Shown one piece after another: positions 8,383 through 16,906 of a stretch of DNA of 64,000 bases. The notes beneath the pieces are model-generated. The model saw only the letters and a program-made list of their open reading frames with translations, was not told the DNA's origin and made no database searches. The stretch spans positions 682,001 to 746,000 of the forward strand of contig NZ_FPAY01000001.1 in NCBI RefSeq assembly GCF_900116495.1. Direction: 5' to 3'. Position numbers and translations under genes: made by a program. This DNA comes from Arthrobacter sp. ov118. Its GTDB lineage: Bacteria > Actinomycetota > Actinomycetes > Actinomycetales > Micrococcaceae. Positions within the stretch are counted from its first letter, which is position 1. Each line of letters begins with the position of its first letter.

Positions 8383-8997
8383 CTAGGCGAATTCGGCGAT
8401 CAGTTCGACTTCAACGGGAGAGTCGAGCGGCAGGACGGATACTCCGACGGCGGAGCGTGCGTGCTGGCCGGCGTCGCCGAGGACCTGGCCCAGCAGCTCC
8501 GAGGCGCCGTTGATGACGCCAGGCTGGCCGGTGAAAGAGGGATCGGAGGAAACGAACCCGACCACCTTGACGATGCGCGTGATGCGGTCGAGGTCCCCGA
8601 TCACGCTCTTGACGGCGGCCAGGGCGTTCACGGCGCAGACGGCGGCGTACGCCTTCGCGGCTTCCGGGGACACCGTGGACTCGTCTGAGGCGCCTTCCGC
8701 ACCCGTGGACACCTTGCCGGTGGCCTCGAGCTTGCCGCTGATGAAGGGCAGCTGCCCGGAGGTGTAGACGTGGTTGCCGGAAATGACTGCCGGCACGTAG
8801 GCCGCCACGGGGGCAGCGACCTCCGGGAGCGTCAGGCCCAGCTCCGCGAGGCGCTGTTCGACGGCGGACGACGCGCCCGCGCCGCCGGTGTTGTTCGCTG
8901 CGCCGGTGGTCTTGCCGGTGGTCGTGCCGGCGGTGTCGACGGAGCCGTTTTCCGGGCTCGCCGGCGCGGACGGTACTGCTTCTGAGGGTGTGCTCAT
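8383..8997 (-). CDS. RidA-family (YjgF/YER057c/UK114) protein
   Basis: The 204-residue product ends in a RidA-type domain (about residues 55-204), with VAAYVPAVISGNHVYTSGQLP, a VNALAAVKSVIGDLDRITRIVKVVGFV block and a final SPVEVELIAEF. Classical RidA hydrolyses reactive enamine/imine intermediates from PLP enzymes; the Arg that binds the substrate carboxylate is not obvious here, so activity is uncertain. Residues 1-50 are an unusual Ala/Thr/Gly-rich low-complexity leader. ATG 8997 overlaps the end region of the DUF4177 gene, and GGGAG lies about 12 bases upstream; the frame is open further upstream, but that part encodes DUF4177 in another frame. Confidence 0.85.
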   Translation of the reverse strand: MSTPSEAVPSAPASPENGSVDTAGTTTGKTTGAANNTGGAGASSAVEQRLAELGLTLPEVAAPVAAYVPAVISGNHVYTSGQLPFISGKLEATGKVSTGAEGASDESTVSPEAAKAYAAVCAVNALAAVKSVIGDLDRITRIVKVVGFVSSDPSFTGQPGVINGASELLGQVLGDAGQHARSAVGVSVLPLDSPVEVELIAEFA

Positions 8998-8999
8998 GG

Positions 9000-9155
9000 C
9001 TACTGCTTCTCCCGCTTCAGGTAGGCAACCAGGCCGTTTCCGTCGGGGCCCGGAACAACCTGGACAAGCTCCCATCCGTCCTCGCCCCACTGGTCCAGGA
9101 TCTGCTTTGTGGCATGGATGATGAGCGGAATCGTGGCGTACTCCCATTTGGTCAT
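9000..9155 (-). CDS. Small DUF4177 protein
   Basis: A 51-residue protein, MTKWEYATIPLIIH at the N-terminus, then DQWGEDGWELVQVV and a Lys/Arg-rich end. The WEY start and GEDGWELV motif are hallmarks of DUF4177. The stop codon lies two bases before the ridA start, so the two genes are translationally linked. Mycobacteria carry the same small gene next to a RidA gene (Rv3678A-Rv3678c), which supports its reality. Function unknown. Only 37 bases separate its start from the divergent ponA start, so the two genes share a very short promoter region. Confidence 0.85.
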   Translation of the reverse strand: MTKWEYATIPLIIHATKQILDQWGEDGWELVQVVPGPDGNGLVAYLKREKQ

Positions 9156-9192
9156 GACCTAAAGCCTAATCGTTGCCGGTAAAGTGGAAAAC

Positions 9193-11484
9193 ATGGCGAC
9201 TGGTAAGAACCCTTTATTCGACACGGCCACCACCCTCGGAAAGATCCTTCTTTTCCTGGGCGTGAGCGCCATTTGTGGCGTCCTGGTGGCGGGACTTCTG
9301 GTCCCTGCGGCGGCCGTATCGGGCAGCACGGCAAGCGGTTCCATCCAGTTTTTTGACACCCTGCCCGCGGAGCTGAAGGTCGACCCGCCGAGCCAGTCGA
9401 CCACCATTCTGGCGTCGGACGGCAGCGTCATCGCCAACCTTTACGCGGAAAACCGCACCCGCGTCTCGCTGGACCAGATGTCCCCGTACATCAAGGACGC
9501 GGTCATCGCCATCGAGGACAGCCGGTTCTACGAGCACGGCGGCGTGGACACCACCGGCATCCTGCGCGCCCTCGTCAGCACCGCCCGCGGCAACAAGCAG
9601 GGCGCATCGACGATTACGCAGCAGTACGTCAACAACGTCATCAACTCCTCGCTGGAGGCTGAAGGCAAGGGCGACGAGGTCCTGCTCAACGGCGTCAACA
9701 AGGGCGTCGGGGACAAGCTCCGTGAGATGAAGCTGGCCATCGCGCTGGAGAAGAAGTTCAGTAAGGAGCAGATCCTCGAGGGCTACCTGAACATCGTCTT
9801 CTTCAACCGGGACGCCTACGGCATCGAAGCCGCGTCCAAGTTCTTCTTCAGCACCACGGCCAAGGACCTGACCCTGCCGCAGGCGGCGCTGCTGGCCGGC
9901 GTCGTGAACAGCCCGTCCTACTATGACCCCATCACCAACCCGGAGAACGCCAAGGTCCGCCGCGACCTCGTCCTCAAGGCGATGCTGACCCAGGGCAAGA
10001 TCAAGCAGGCCGACTACGACGCCGCCGTCGCGACGCCGGTGAAAACCAAGGTCACCCAGCCCCGGCAGGGCTGCCCGTACTCGCAGACGGCGCCGTACTT
10101 CTGCGACTACGTGCTGCACCTGCTGCTGAACAACCCGGCCTACGGCGCCGACGCCGCCGAGCGCGAGCGCAAGATTTTCCGCGGCGGCCTGACCATCAAG
10201 ACCACCCTGGATCCGAAGGCCCAGGCCGTGGCCCAGGCCCAGGTTGACGCGTCAGCCGGTGCGAACCCGGACAAGTGGGGCGCCGCGCTGGTGTCCGTGC
10301 AGCCGGGCACCGGCAAAATTATCTCTATGGCCCAAAACACCGTCTGGTTCCCCGCGGACGGCAAGTTCGACCAGACCCAGAACTTCAATGTGGACGTCCA
10401 AGACGCCAAGGGCAATGACCTCAACGGCCTGGGCGGCTTCCAGCCCGGCTCCACGATGAAGCCTTTCACCTTTGCGGAGTGGCTCAATGAGGGCAACTCC
10501 ATGAGCACGCTGCTCAACGGCGCCGTGCGCCGCTACTCCCCGGGCTTCCCGTGGAAGAACACCTGCCCGGAACCGACGACCGACTCGTACGACAGCACCG
10601 TGGCCGGCAGCCACGACCTGCAGAACGCCGACGAGGAGCACTACAAGTACATGTCGGTCCTTGACGGCCTGGCGAACTCCATCAACACCATCACGTTCGC
10701 CACCGCGGCGCGGGTGGACCTCTGCGGGATCCAGAAGATCGTGGACGCCGTCGGCATCCACGGCGGCCTGCCGGGCAAGGACAACCCGAACCCCCAGGTG
10801 GTCATGACACGGCTGTCCAACCTCATTGGAGCCACCCAGACGGCGCCGCTGACCATGGCCAGCGCGTTCGCCACCTTCGCCAACAACGGCAAATACTGCG
10901 AACCGATCGCCATTGCTTCAGTGACGGACACGACCGGCGCCAAGCTTCCGGCCCAGACAACGAACTGCCGGGATGCGGTCACGCCCGAGGTCGCACACGG
11001 CGTCGCGTACGCCATGCAGGAGGTGCTCAACCGCGGCTCGGGCTCGTTGATCAGGCCCCGGATTTCGACCCGGACCGCCTTCCCCATCGCGGCCAAAACC
11101 GGAACTAACGACAACAACAGCTCCACCTGGGTGGCCGGCTACACCAGTGGCCTGGCGACGGCCACGTGGTTTGGTGATCCCCTGGGCGACCAGCAGCGGG
11201 CCGGGCAGAATGTCACGATCAACGGCAACTTCTACAAGGGCATTGACGGCTACATGATCGCCGGTCCGCAGTTCTCGAACTACATGGCCCAGGTGGCGCC
11301 GGCCTACGGCACCGATACGTTTCCGGAGCCTCCGTCGAGCATGCTGAACGCACCCGCGCCGGTTGCGCCGCCGCGCGCGTACACCCCGACGACCCGGAGC
11401 ACCTCGCCCGCATCCGACCGGAACACGGAACCGAGCTCCGAACCGTCACCGGCTCCATCGCCGTCCAAGTCCAGCAAGAAGTAA
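9193..11484 (+). CDS. Bifunctional class A penicillin-binding protein (PonA2-like)
   Basis: Builds and cross-links peptidoglycan outside the membrane. The 763-residue product has one N-terminal membrane anchor (about 12-40), a GT51 glycosyltransferase domain with RFYEHGGVD, GASTITQQYVNN and EGYLNIVFFNRDAYGIEAA, and a transpeptidase domain with the full active-site set: STMK (Ser 420), SIN (496-498) and KTG (635-637). The final 50 residues are Pro/Ser/Thr-rich and disordered. I use ATG 9193; GTG 9184 in frame is an alternative. Its neighbours, a DUF4177/RidA pair upstream and a metallophosphoesterase 3 bases downstream, mirror the ponA2 locus of mycobacteria, but no whiB gene is present. A close paralogue lies at 56240-58420. 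Confidence 0.94.
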   Translation: MATGKNPLFDTATTLGKILLFLGVSAICGVLVAGLLVPAAAVSGSTASGSIQFFDTLPAELKVDPPSQSTTILASDGSVIANLYAENRTRVSLDQMSPYIKDAVIAIEDSRFYEHGGVDTTGILRALVSTARGNKQGASTITQQYVNNVINSSLEAEGKGDEVLLNGVNKGVGDKLREMKLAIALEKKFSKEQILEGYLNIVFFNRDAYGIEAASKFFFSTTAKDLTLPQAALLAGVVNSPSYYDPITNPENAKVRRDLVLKAMLTQGKIKQADYDAAVATPVKTKVTQPRQGCPYSQTAPYFCDYVLHLLLNNPAYGADAAERERKIFRGGLTIKTTLDPKAQAVAQAQVDASAGANPDKWGAALVSVQPGTGKIISMAQNTVWFPADGKFDQTQNFNVDVQDAKGNDLNGLGGFQPGSTMKPFTFAEWLNEGNSMSTLLNGAVRRYSPGFPWKNTCPEPTTDSYDSTVAGSHDLQNADEEHYKYMSVLDGLANSINTITFATAARVDLCGIQKIVDAVGIHGGLPGKDNPNPQVVMTRLSNLIGATQTAPLTMASAFATFANNGKYCEPIAIASVTDTTGAKLPAQTTNCRDAVTPEVAHGVAYAMQEVLNRGSGSLIRPRISTRTAFPIAAKTGTNDNNSSTWVAGYTSGLATATWFGDPLGDQQRAGQNVTINGNFYKGIDGYMIAGPQFSNYMAQVAPAYGTDTFPEPPSSMLNAPAPVAPPRAYTPTTRSTSPASDRNTEPSSEPSPAPSPSKSSKK

Positions 11485-11487
11485 CCG

Positions 11488-12435
11488 ATGACCTGGAGGC
11501 ATGACCTGGCAAGCCGCGTCCGAAGCATCGGACGCGGCTTTGCCGTGACCGCCGCGGTCGGATCGGCGGCAGGAGCGGCCGCCACCGCCTACGGGCTGTG
11601 GGAGAAGAACCAGTTCGTGCTCAGGGAAGAGACCCTTCCCGTCCTGCCGGCCGGGTACGGCCCGTTCCGGGTGCTTCATCTCTCCGACATCCACTTCGTG
11701 CCGGGCCAGCGGCGGAAGGCAGAGTGGCTGTCGTCCCTGGCTGATCTGAGGCCGGACCTCGTGGTGAACACGGGCGACAACCTCAGCCATGCCAACGGCG
11801 TGGCACCGCTCGTGGCGGCCCTGCGGCCCCTGTTCGAATTCCCGGGCGTGTTCGTTCCCGGATCCAACGACTACTTCGGCCCGCGCCTGAAGAACCCCGC
11901 CTCGTATTTGCGCGGGCCCTCCGGCCTGCGCGAGGATGCGCAAGTACTTGATTGGCCGCGGCTGCGGTCCGAGTTCGGCATGTCCGGCTGGGTGGACCTG
12001 ACCAACCGCTGCCAGTCACTGGCGCTCAAGGGCATGCGCTTCGACTTCTCCGGCGTCGACGATCCCCACCTGCGCCTCGAACGCTACGCCGGCTGGCCGC
12101 GCGGCACCAGGGGCCGCGACGCCGATCCCCACCTGCGCATCGGGGTGGCGCACGCGCCCTACCAGCGCGTCCTCGACCACTTCACCGAGGACGGGGCGCA
12201 CCTCGTCCTGGCCGGCCACACCCACGGCGGGCAGATCTGCATTCCGGGATACGGGGCACTTGTCACCAACTGCGACCTTCCCAGCTGGCGGGCCCGGGGC
12301 CTGAACATGTGGGAAAGCAACGGGCGCACGACGGCGGTGAACGTCTCCGGCGGCATCGGCACCTCCCGCTTCGCCCCGGTCCGCATCGCCTGCCGGCCCG
12401 AAGCGGTGCTGCTCACGCTGACCGCCCCCGCCTAG
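11488..12435 (+). CDS. Membrane-anchored metallophosphoesterase (calcineurin fold)
   Basis: A 315-residue protein with an N-terminal hydrophobic stretch (about residues 12-35) that could be a signal anchor. It has the dimetal phosphoesterase motifs in order: LHLSDIHF near 57 (DxH), VVNTGDN near 90 (GD), PGSNDYF near 125 (GNxD variant with S in place of G), and AGHTHGGQI near 240 (GHxH). The NxD motif and histidines needed for metal binding are intact. Substrate unknown. It starts 3 bases after the ponA stop, so it is cotranscribed. A phosphoesterase in the same place follows ponA2 in mycobacteria (Rv3683). Palindrome array 2 begins 33 bases after the stop. Confidence 0.9.
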   Translation: MTWRHDLASRVRSIGRGFAVTAAVGSAAGAAATAYGLWEKNQFVLREETLPVLPAGYGPFRVLHLSDIHFVPGQRRKAEWLSSLADLRPDLVVNTGDNLSHANGVAPLVAALRPLFEFPGVFVPGSNDYFGPRLKNPASYLRGPSGLREDAQVLDWPRLRSEFGMSGWVDLTNRCQSLALKGMRFDFSGVDDPHLRLERYAGWPRGTRGRDADPHLRIGVAHAPYQRVLDHFTEDGAHLVLAGHTHGGQICIPGYGALVTNCDLPSWRARGLNMWESNGRTTAVNVSGGIGTSRFAPVRIACRPEAVLLTLTAPA

Positions 12436-12467
12436 ACCTGCCGGGGCCTCTCGCCGGCCCGAGGGAT

Positions 12468-12651
12468 GGACATGTCCCGCCGCGGTTGAGCAAGGACACG
12501 CAAGGACCGGACATGTCCTCCGGCGGCGCTCCTGCCCCGCGGGACATGCCCTCCCTTGGCCGTGACCGATGGACATACAGGCACCATGTCCACCGCACCC
12601 AGCAAACACCGGACACGTCCCGCGGGTAGAGAGCAACGGATGGACATGTCC
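12468..12651 (+). repeat. GGACATGTCC palindrome array 2 (one forward composite unit)
   Basis: The 336-bp gap before the ABC exporter holds exact sites at 12468, 12509 and 12642, variants GGACATGCCC (12542) and GGACACGTCC (12611), and one GGACAT-N9-ATGTCC at 12571-12591. Unit 12542-12620 has the same 10-19-21-19-10 geometry as the units in array 1. Orientation is judged from the spacer of the split palindrome. No gene is visible in this gap. Confidence 0.92.
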
Positions 12652-12705
12652 TTCGGCAGATCATGGGACGTCATAGAGCTGGTGAATCCGGTCACCTCAT
12701 GGCCT

Positions 12706-12732
12706 AGGGTAGTTGCTACAGGAAACTACCCT
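12706..12732. promoter_or_regulatory. Perfect 9-bp inverted repeat before the ABC exporter genes
   Basis: AGGGTAGTT (12706-12714) and AACTACCCT (12724-12732) are perfect inverted copies separated by 9 bases, 40 bases before the first exporter gene. The dyad, with 18 bp between half-site centres, suits a dimeric MarR- or TetR-type repressor as is common for drug-exporter operons; no such regulator is nearby. An RNA hairpin is the alternative. Confidence 0.55.
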
Positions 12733-12771
12733 CAACGGTGCTATCGATGCACGGCGTCTTAAGAAGCAGGC

Positions 12772-14589
12772 ATGGCCAAGCAGAGCTCATTCTTCTCCTC
12801 CATCAGCCGTCTCTATCCGCACGTCAGGCCGATCCTGCCCCGGCTGGTCATGGGCCTGCTCTGCGCGCTGCTGGCAAGCGTGATGGCCCTGGCCATCCCC
12901 CAGGTGCTGCGCGTGCTAGTCAACGAATCCCTGGCCCCGGGCGGCAGCCCGGACGCCGTCTGGGGCGCCTCGCTCGTGGTGTTGGGCCTGGGCATAGCCG
13001 AGGCCGGGCTCGTGGCCCTCCGCCGACAGTTCGTCATCAACCCCGCCACCACTGTGGAGACCCGGATGCGCGTCTCCCTTTACGGGCACCTGCAGGACCT
13101 CACGGTGTCCTTCCATGACCGCTGGGGCTCCGGGCAGCTGCTCTCCCGGGCCATGACTGACCTGAACTTCCTGCGCCGCTGGATGGCCTTCGGCGCCATC
13201 ATGCTGGTGGTCACCACCCTCACGGTGGTGATCGGCGTGGCGGTGATGTTCTCGATGAGCTGGCAGCTGGCGCTGATTTTCCTGGCCGCCGCCGTGCCGA
13301 TCATGGTCTACGGGTTCCGCTTCCGCACCCGGTTCAGCAAGGTGGCCCGCCGCAGCCAGGACCAGGCCGGCGACCTCGCCACCACGGTCGAGGAGTCCGT
13401 CCATGGCATCCGCGTCCTCAAGGCCTTCGGCCGCAGCCGCGAGGCGCTGGAGAACTTCAATGAACAGGCCGAGGAACTGCGGCAGACGGAGATTGCCAAG
13501 GCCAAGCACCTGGCCACCTTCAGCCTGGTGGTCACGCTCCTGCCCGAGCTCGCCCTCGGCGCCGGACTCGTCGTCGGCATCCTGCTGGTCTCCTCCGGCC
13601 AGCTCTCCATCGGGTCCCTCGTGGCTTTCTTCGCCACCGCCGCGGTGGTGGCCGCGCCGGTCGAGTTCTGCGGCATGCTGCTGGCCATGGCCCTCACGGC
13701 GAAGTCGGCGGTGGACCGGCACTTCGAAGTGATGGACGCGGAAAACACGATCACCGGCCCGGACCGGCCGCGCCGGCCCGCCGAACTCAAGGGTGCCCTG
13801 AGCTTCCGCAATGCCACATTCGCATTCGAGGACGCCCCGGACAAACCGATCCTCAAAGACATCACCCTGGACATCCGGCCGGGCGAAACCATGGCCCTGA
13901 TCGGCATCACCGGCAGCGGCAAGAGCGCCCTGCTCCAGCTCGTCCCGCGCCTCTACGACGTCACCGGCGGTTCCATTCTGATCGACGGCGTGGACGTGCG
14001 CGAGTTCGACGTCGAGGACCTGCGCACCCTGGTCGCGGTGGCGTTCGAAGACACCACCTTGTTCTCCAGCTCCGTCCGGGACAACGTCCTGCTCGGCACG
14101 GCCGGGCAGGACAAAGACCGCGACGCGGCCCTGGAGGAGGCGCTCGACGTCGCCCAGGCCCACTTCGCCTATTCCCTGCCGGACGGGGTTGACACGCTGA
14201 TCGGCGAGGAGGGCCTCAGCCTCTCCGGCGGCCAGCGCCAGCGCATCGCGCTGGCCCGTGCCATCGCCGCGAAACCGGCCGTGCTGGTCCTGGACGACCC
14301 GCTCTCGGCCCTGGACGTGAACACCGAGGAGCTCGTCGAAGGCAGGCTCCGCCACGTCCTCGCGGACACCACCACACTGATCGTGGCCCACCGCCCCTCC
14401 ACCGTCGCCCTTGCCGACCGCGTGGCCCTGCTCGAGGAGGGCCGGATCACCGCCGTCGGCACCCACGCGGAGCTGCTCGCCAAGAACAGCCACTACCGCT
14501 ACGTGATCGCCAGCCTGGACCCGGAACCGCGGGACCTGGATTCAGAACTGTCCGCCCTCGAGGACCACTCCGAGGAGATCTCCCGATGA
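12772..14589 (+). CDS. ABC exporter half-transporter, subunit with degenerate catalytic site
   Basis: A 605-residue fusion of a six-helix exporter membrane domain (about 20-320) and an ATPase domain. Walker A (GITGSGKSA) is near 378, the signature LSGGQRQRIA near 484 is canonical, and the H-loop His (VAHRPST) is near 540. The Walker B end reads LVLDDPLSALD, so the catalytic glutamate is replaced by Asp (about 509). Its partner overlaps by 4 bases and has the opposite pattern. Together they fit heterodimeric exporters such as TM287/288 or BmrCD, with one active and one inactive ATP site. Substrate unknown; multidrug or lipid export is an inference from fold only. Confidence 0.92.
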   Translation: MAKQSSFFSSISRLYPHVRPILPRLVMGLLCALLASVMALAIPQVLRVLVNESLAPGGSPDAVWGASLVVLGLGIAEAGLVALRRQFVINPATTVETRMRVSLYGHLQDLTVSFHDRWGSGQLLSRAMTDLNFLRRWMAFGAIMLVVTTLTVVIGVAVMFSMSWQLALIFLAAAVPIMVYGFRFRTRFSKVARRSQDQAGDLATTVEESVHGIRVLKAFGRSREALENFNEQAEELRQTEIAKAKHLATFSLVVTLLPELALGAGLVVGILLVSSGQLSIGSLVAFFATAAVVAAPVEFCGMLLAMALTAKSAVDRHFEVMDAENTITGPDRPRRPAELKGALSFRNATFAFEDAPDKPILKDITLDIRPGETMALIGITGSGKSALLQLVPRLYDVTGGSILIDGVDVREFDVEDLRTLVAVAFEDTTLFSSSVRDNVLLGTAGQDKDRDAALEEALDVAQAHFAYSLPDGVDTLIGEEGLSLSGGQRQRIALARAIAAKPAVLVLDDPLSALDVNTEELVEGRLRHVLADTTTLIVAHRPSTVALADRVALLEEGRITAVGTHAELLAKNSHYRYVIASLDPEPRDLDSELSALEDHSEEISR

Positions 14590-16436
14590 GCAGCGCAACC
14601 TTCGGCACCGCGAACGAGGACAACGCGCACCTCAGCAGGAACGAGAGCAAAGCCGTCCGGCGCCGCTCCCTGGCCCTCCTGGGTTCCCTGATCCGTCCCG
14701 TGCGGGCTCGTTTCTGGCTCACCATCGGCGCCGTCGTCCTGTCCCAGGCAGCCCGTGCGGCCGGGCCTGCCCTGATAGCGTTCGGGATCGACCGCGCCCT
14801 TCCGGCCCTACAAGGCGGCGACAGCCTGCCGCTGGTCTTTGCCGGGATCGCCTACCTTGCCGCGGCCGCCGCCGCAGCCGGACTGACCGCCCTGTACGTT
14901 GCGTCGACGGCCCGGCTCAGCCAGGCGATGCTGCTGGACCTGCGCGTCCGGGTCTTCCGGCACACGCAGCGGCTGAGCCTGGAATTCCACGAAAAATACA
15001 CCTCCGGCCGCATCATCGCCCGTCAGACCTCGGACCTGGATGCCCTGCGCGAACTCCTGGATTCAGGCGTCAGCTCGCTGGCCTCGGGCATGCTGTTCAT
15101 GGCGTTTACGGCCATCACCATATTCGCCCTGGACTGGCGCAGCGGCCTGCTGGTTTTGGCCGCCGGTGTGCCGATGTACTTCCTGGCCCGCTGGTACCAG
15201 AAGCACTCACAGATCGCCTTCCGCGAATCCCGGGTGGTCTCGGCCCGGCTGATCGTGCACTTCGTGGAGACCATGACCGGGATCCGGGCCGTGAAGACCT
15301 TCCGCAAGGAACGCCAGAATGCCGAGCGCTTCGCCGAAGTCTCCGAGGACTACCGGCGCGCCACCGTCCGCTCCATCAACCTCAACGGCATCTTCCAGCC
15401 CGGGCTTGTCCTGGTCGGCAACGTGTGCGTCGCCGTCGTACTGCTCACGGGCGGCTTCCGCGTCCTTGGCGGCGAGCTTGCCGTCGGTGTGCTCCTGGCC
15501 CTGATCCTGTCCACCAAGCGCTTCTTCCAGCCGGTGGACCAGATGGCCATGTTCTACAACTCGTTCCAAAGCGCCCAGGCCGCCCTGGAGAAGGTCTCGG
15601 GTCTGCTCGAGGAGATCCCCACCGTCCGCCCGCCCAAGGCGCCCGTGCCCTTGCAGGACGCCAGGGGCAGCATCGACTTCGACGGCGTCGAGTTCCGTTA
15701 CGGGGACGGCCCCGTCATCATCCCGCGGCTGGACCTGCACATCCCGGCCGGCCAGACCGTCGCGCTCGTCGGGCAGACGGGGGCCGGCAAATCGACCCTC
15801 GCGAAGCTGATCGCCCGCTTCTACGACGTCTCGGCCGGGTCTGTGACGCTCGACGGCGTGGACCTGCGCCTGCTGGGCACCGACGATCTGCGCCGGAACG
15901 TGGTGATGGTCACCCAGGAGGCGTTCCTGTTCAGCGGGTCCGTGGCGGACAACATTGCCCTCGGCCGCCCCGAAGCCTCCCGCGCGGAGATTGAGGACGC
16001 TGCCCGGGCCGTCGGGGCGCACGCTTTCATCAGCGAACTTCCGGACGGCTACGACACGGACGTCAACAAGCGCGGCGGCCGGGTGTCCGCAGGACAGCGC
16101 CAGCTGATTAGCTTCGCCCGGGCGTTCCTGGCCCGCCCGGCCGTCCTGATCCTGGACGAGGCAACGTCTTCACTGGACATCCCGTCAGAGCGCATGGTCC
16201 AGCAGGGCCTTGCGGGGCTTTTGCGGGGCAGCCGGGGGGCCAGCGCTGACGGAACCTCCGGCGCGGGGCGGACCGCGCTCATCATCGCTCACCGGCTCTC
16301 GACCGTGGAAACGGCCGACCGGGTCCTGGTGGTGCATGACGGGCGCGTCGTCGAAGACGGCACCCCGCAGCAGCTGATCGGCGACGGCGGCGCCTTCGCC
16401 CGGCTCCATGGCGCTTGGAAAGACTCGCTGGTCTGA
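14586..16436 (+). CDS. ABC exporter half-transporter, subunit with catalytic glutamate
   Basis: A 616-residue partner of the preceding gene; the ATG overlaps its TGA, implying translational coupling. A six-helix exporter membrane domain (about 35-340) is followed by the ATPase domain: Walker A GQTGAGKST near 396, Walker B LILDEATSSLD with Glu 525 intact, and H-loop IAHRLST. Its signature motif reads VSAGQRQLIS instead of LSGGQ. The competent ATP site is therefore formed by this subunit's Walker motifs and the first subunit's LSGGQ. A short Gly/Ser/Ala-rich insert (GSRGASADGTSGAG) sits between Walker B and the H-loop, longer than usual. No terminator is obvious before the tRNA 230 bases downstream. 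Confidence 0.92.
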   Translation: MSSATFGTANEDNAHLSRNESKAVRRRSLALLGSLIRPVRARFWLTIGAVVLSQAARAAGPALIAFGIDRALPALQGGDSLPLVFAGIAYLAAAAAAAGLTALYVASTARLSQAMLLDLRVRVFRHTQRLSLEFHEKYTSGRIIARQTSDLDALRELLDSGVSSLASGMLFMAFTAITIFALDWRSGLLVLAAGVPMYFLARWYQKHSQIAFRESRVVSARLIVHFVETMTGIRAVKTFRKERQNAERFAEVSEDYRRATVRSINLNGIFQPGLVLVGNVCVAVVLLTGGFRVLGGELAVGVLLALILSTKRFFQPVDQMAMFYNSFQSAQAALEKVSGLLEEIPTVRPPKAPVPLQDARGSIDFDGVEFRYGDGPVIIPRLDLHIPAGQTVALVGQTGAGKSTLAKLIARFYDVSAGSVTLDGVDLRLLGTDDLRRNVVMVTQEAFLFSGSVADNIALGRPEASRAEIEDAARAVGAHAFISELPDGYDTDVNKRGGRVSAGQRQLISFARAFLARPAVLILDEATSSLDIPSERMVQQGLAGLLRGSRGASADGTSGAGRTALIIAHRLSTVETADRVLVVHDGRVVEDGTPQQLIGDGGAFARLHGAWKDSLV

Positions 16437-16666
16437 TCTGCTGGGCCGGCCCGCTCCCGGGAACCCGCACGACGGCGCCCGGCGCCCCCGCAGGAACGGA
16501 ACCCGTGCCACCGTGAGACCGGGACCCGTGCCATCGTAGGACCACCGCCGTTGGACCGGCACCGCCGCCGCCAATGCCCGCCGCCGCCCCGGCCGACTCC
16601 GGGCACCGATTTCACATCGCGGCCCGGATCGGATACTCTTGTGAAGTTGCTTTTGAAGCAGCGGAT

Positions 16667-16743
16667 CGGGATGTGGCGCAGCTTGGTAGCGCGCGTCGTT
16701 CGGGACGACGAGGTCGCAGGTTCAAATCCTGTCATCCCGACCA
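16667..16743 (+). tRNA. tRNA-Pro (anticodon CGG)
   Basis: The acceptor arms CGGGATG (16667-16673) and CATCCCG (16733-16739) pair perfectly, followed by A73 and an encoded CCA (16741-16743). The D-loop region reads GCGCAGCTTGGTAGCGC. The anticodon stem CGTCG/CGACG encloses loop TTCGGGA, anticodon CGG. The T-arm contains GGTTCAAATCC. Length is 74 bases plus CCA. No integrase or duplicated 3' end is nearby, so it shows no sign of being an attachment site. Confidence 0.96.
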
Positions 16744-16746
16744 CAT

Positions 16747-16784
16747 AAAAAGAGGGCCTTCCACGCGGGGGGTCCTCTTTTTTT
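16747..16784 (+). terminator. Rho-independent terminator after tRNA-Pro
   Basis: AAAAAGAGGGCC (16747-16758) pairs with GGTCCTCTTTTT (16771-16782) through 12 bp with one G-U pair, and the right arm runs into a T-tract of seven. It lies 4 bases after the tRNA CCA end. Confidence 0.9.
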
Positions 16785-16838
16785 GCTTGCGTAGGCCTGT
16801 TAACGCGCCCCGGGGACTGCGAGCTTCGCGGGCGCAAA

Positions 16839-16869
16839 ACTGCCCCGGGAGGAGACCTCCCGGGGCAGT
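16839..16869 (-). terminator. Terminator for the peptide-precursor gene
   Basis: A perfect 14-bp stem, ACTGCCCCGGGAGG (16839-16852) with CCTCCCGGGGCAGT (16856-16869) and a 3-base loop. Read on the minus strand it is followed by TTTTG. It lies 37 bases past the stop of the 72-residue peptide gene, which supports that gene being a discrete transcription unit. Confidence 0.85.
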
Positions 16870-16906
16870 GAAGGCAGGCGCAGGGCCGGCTGTTGCATCG
16901 GGGCTG

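Noticed and set aside
16667..16784. Prophage or island attachment site at tRNA-Pro
   Set aside because: No integrase, no second copy of the tRNA 3' end, and the flanking genes look like ordinary chromosome.
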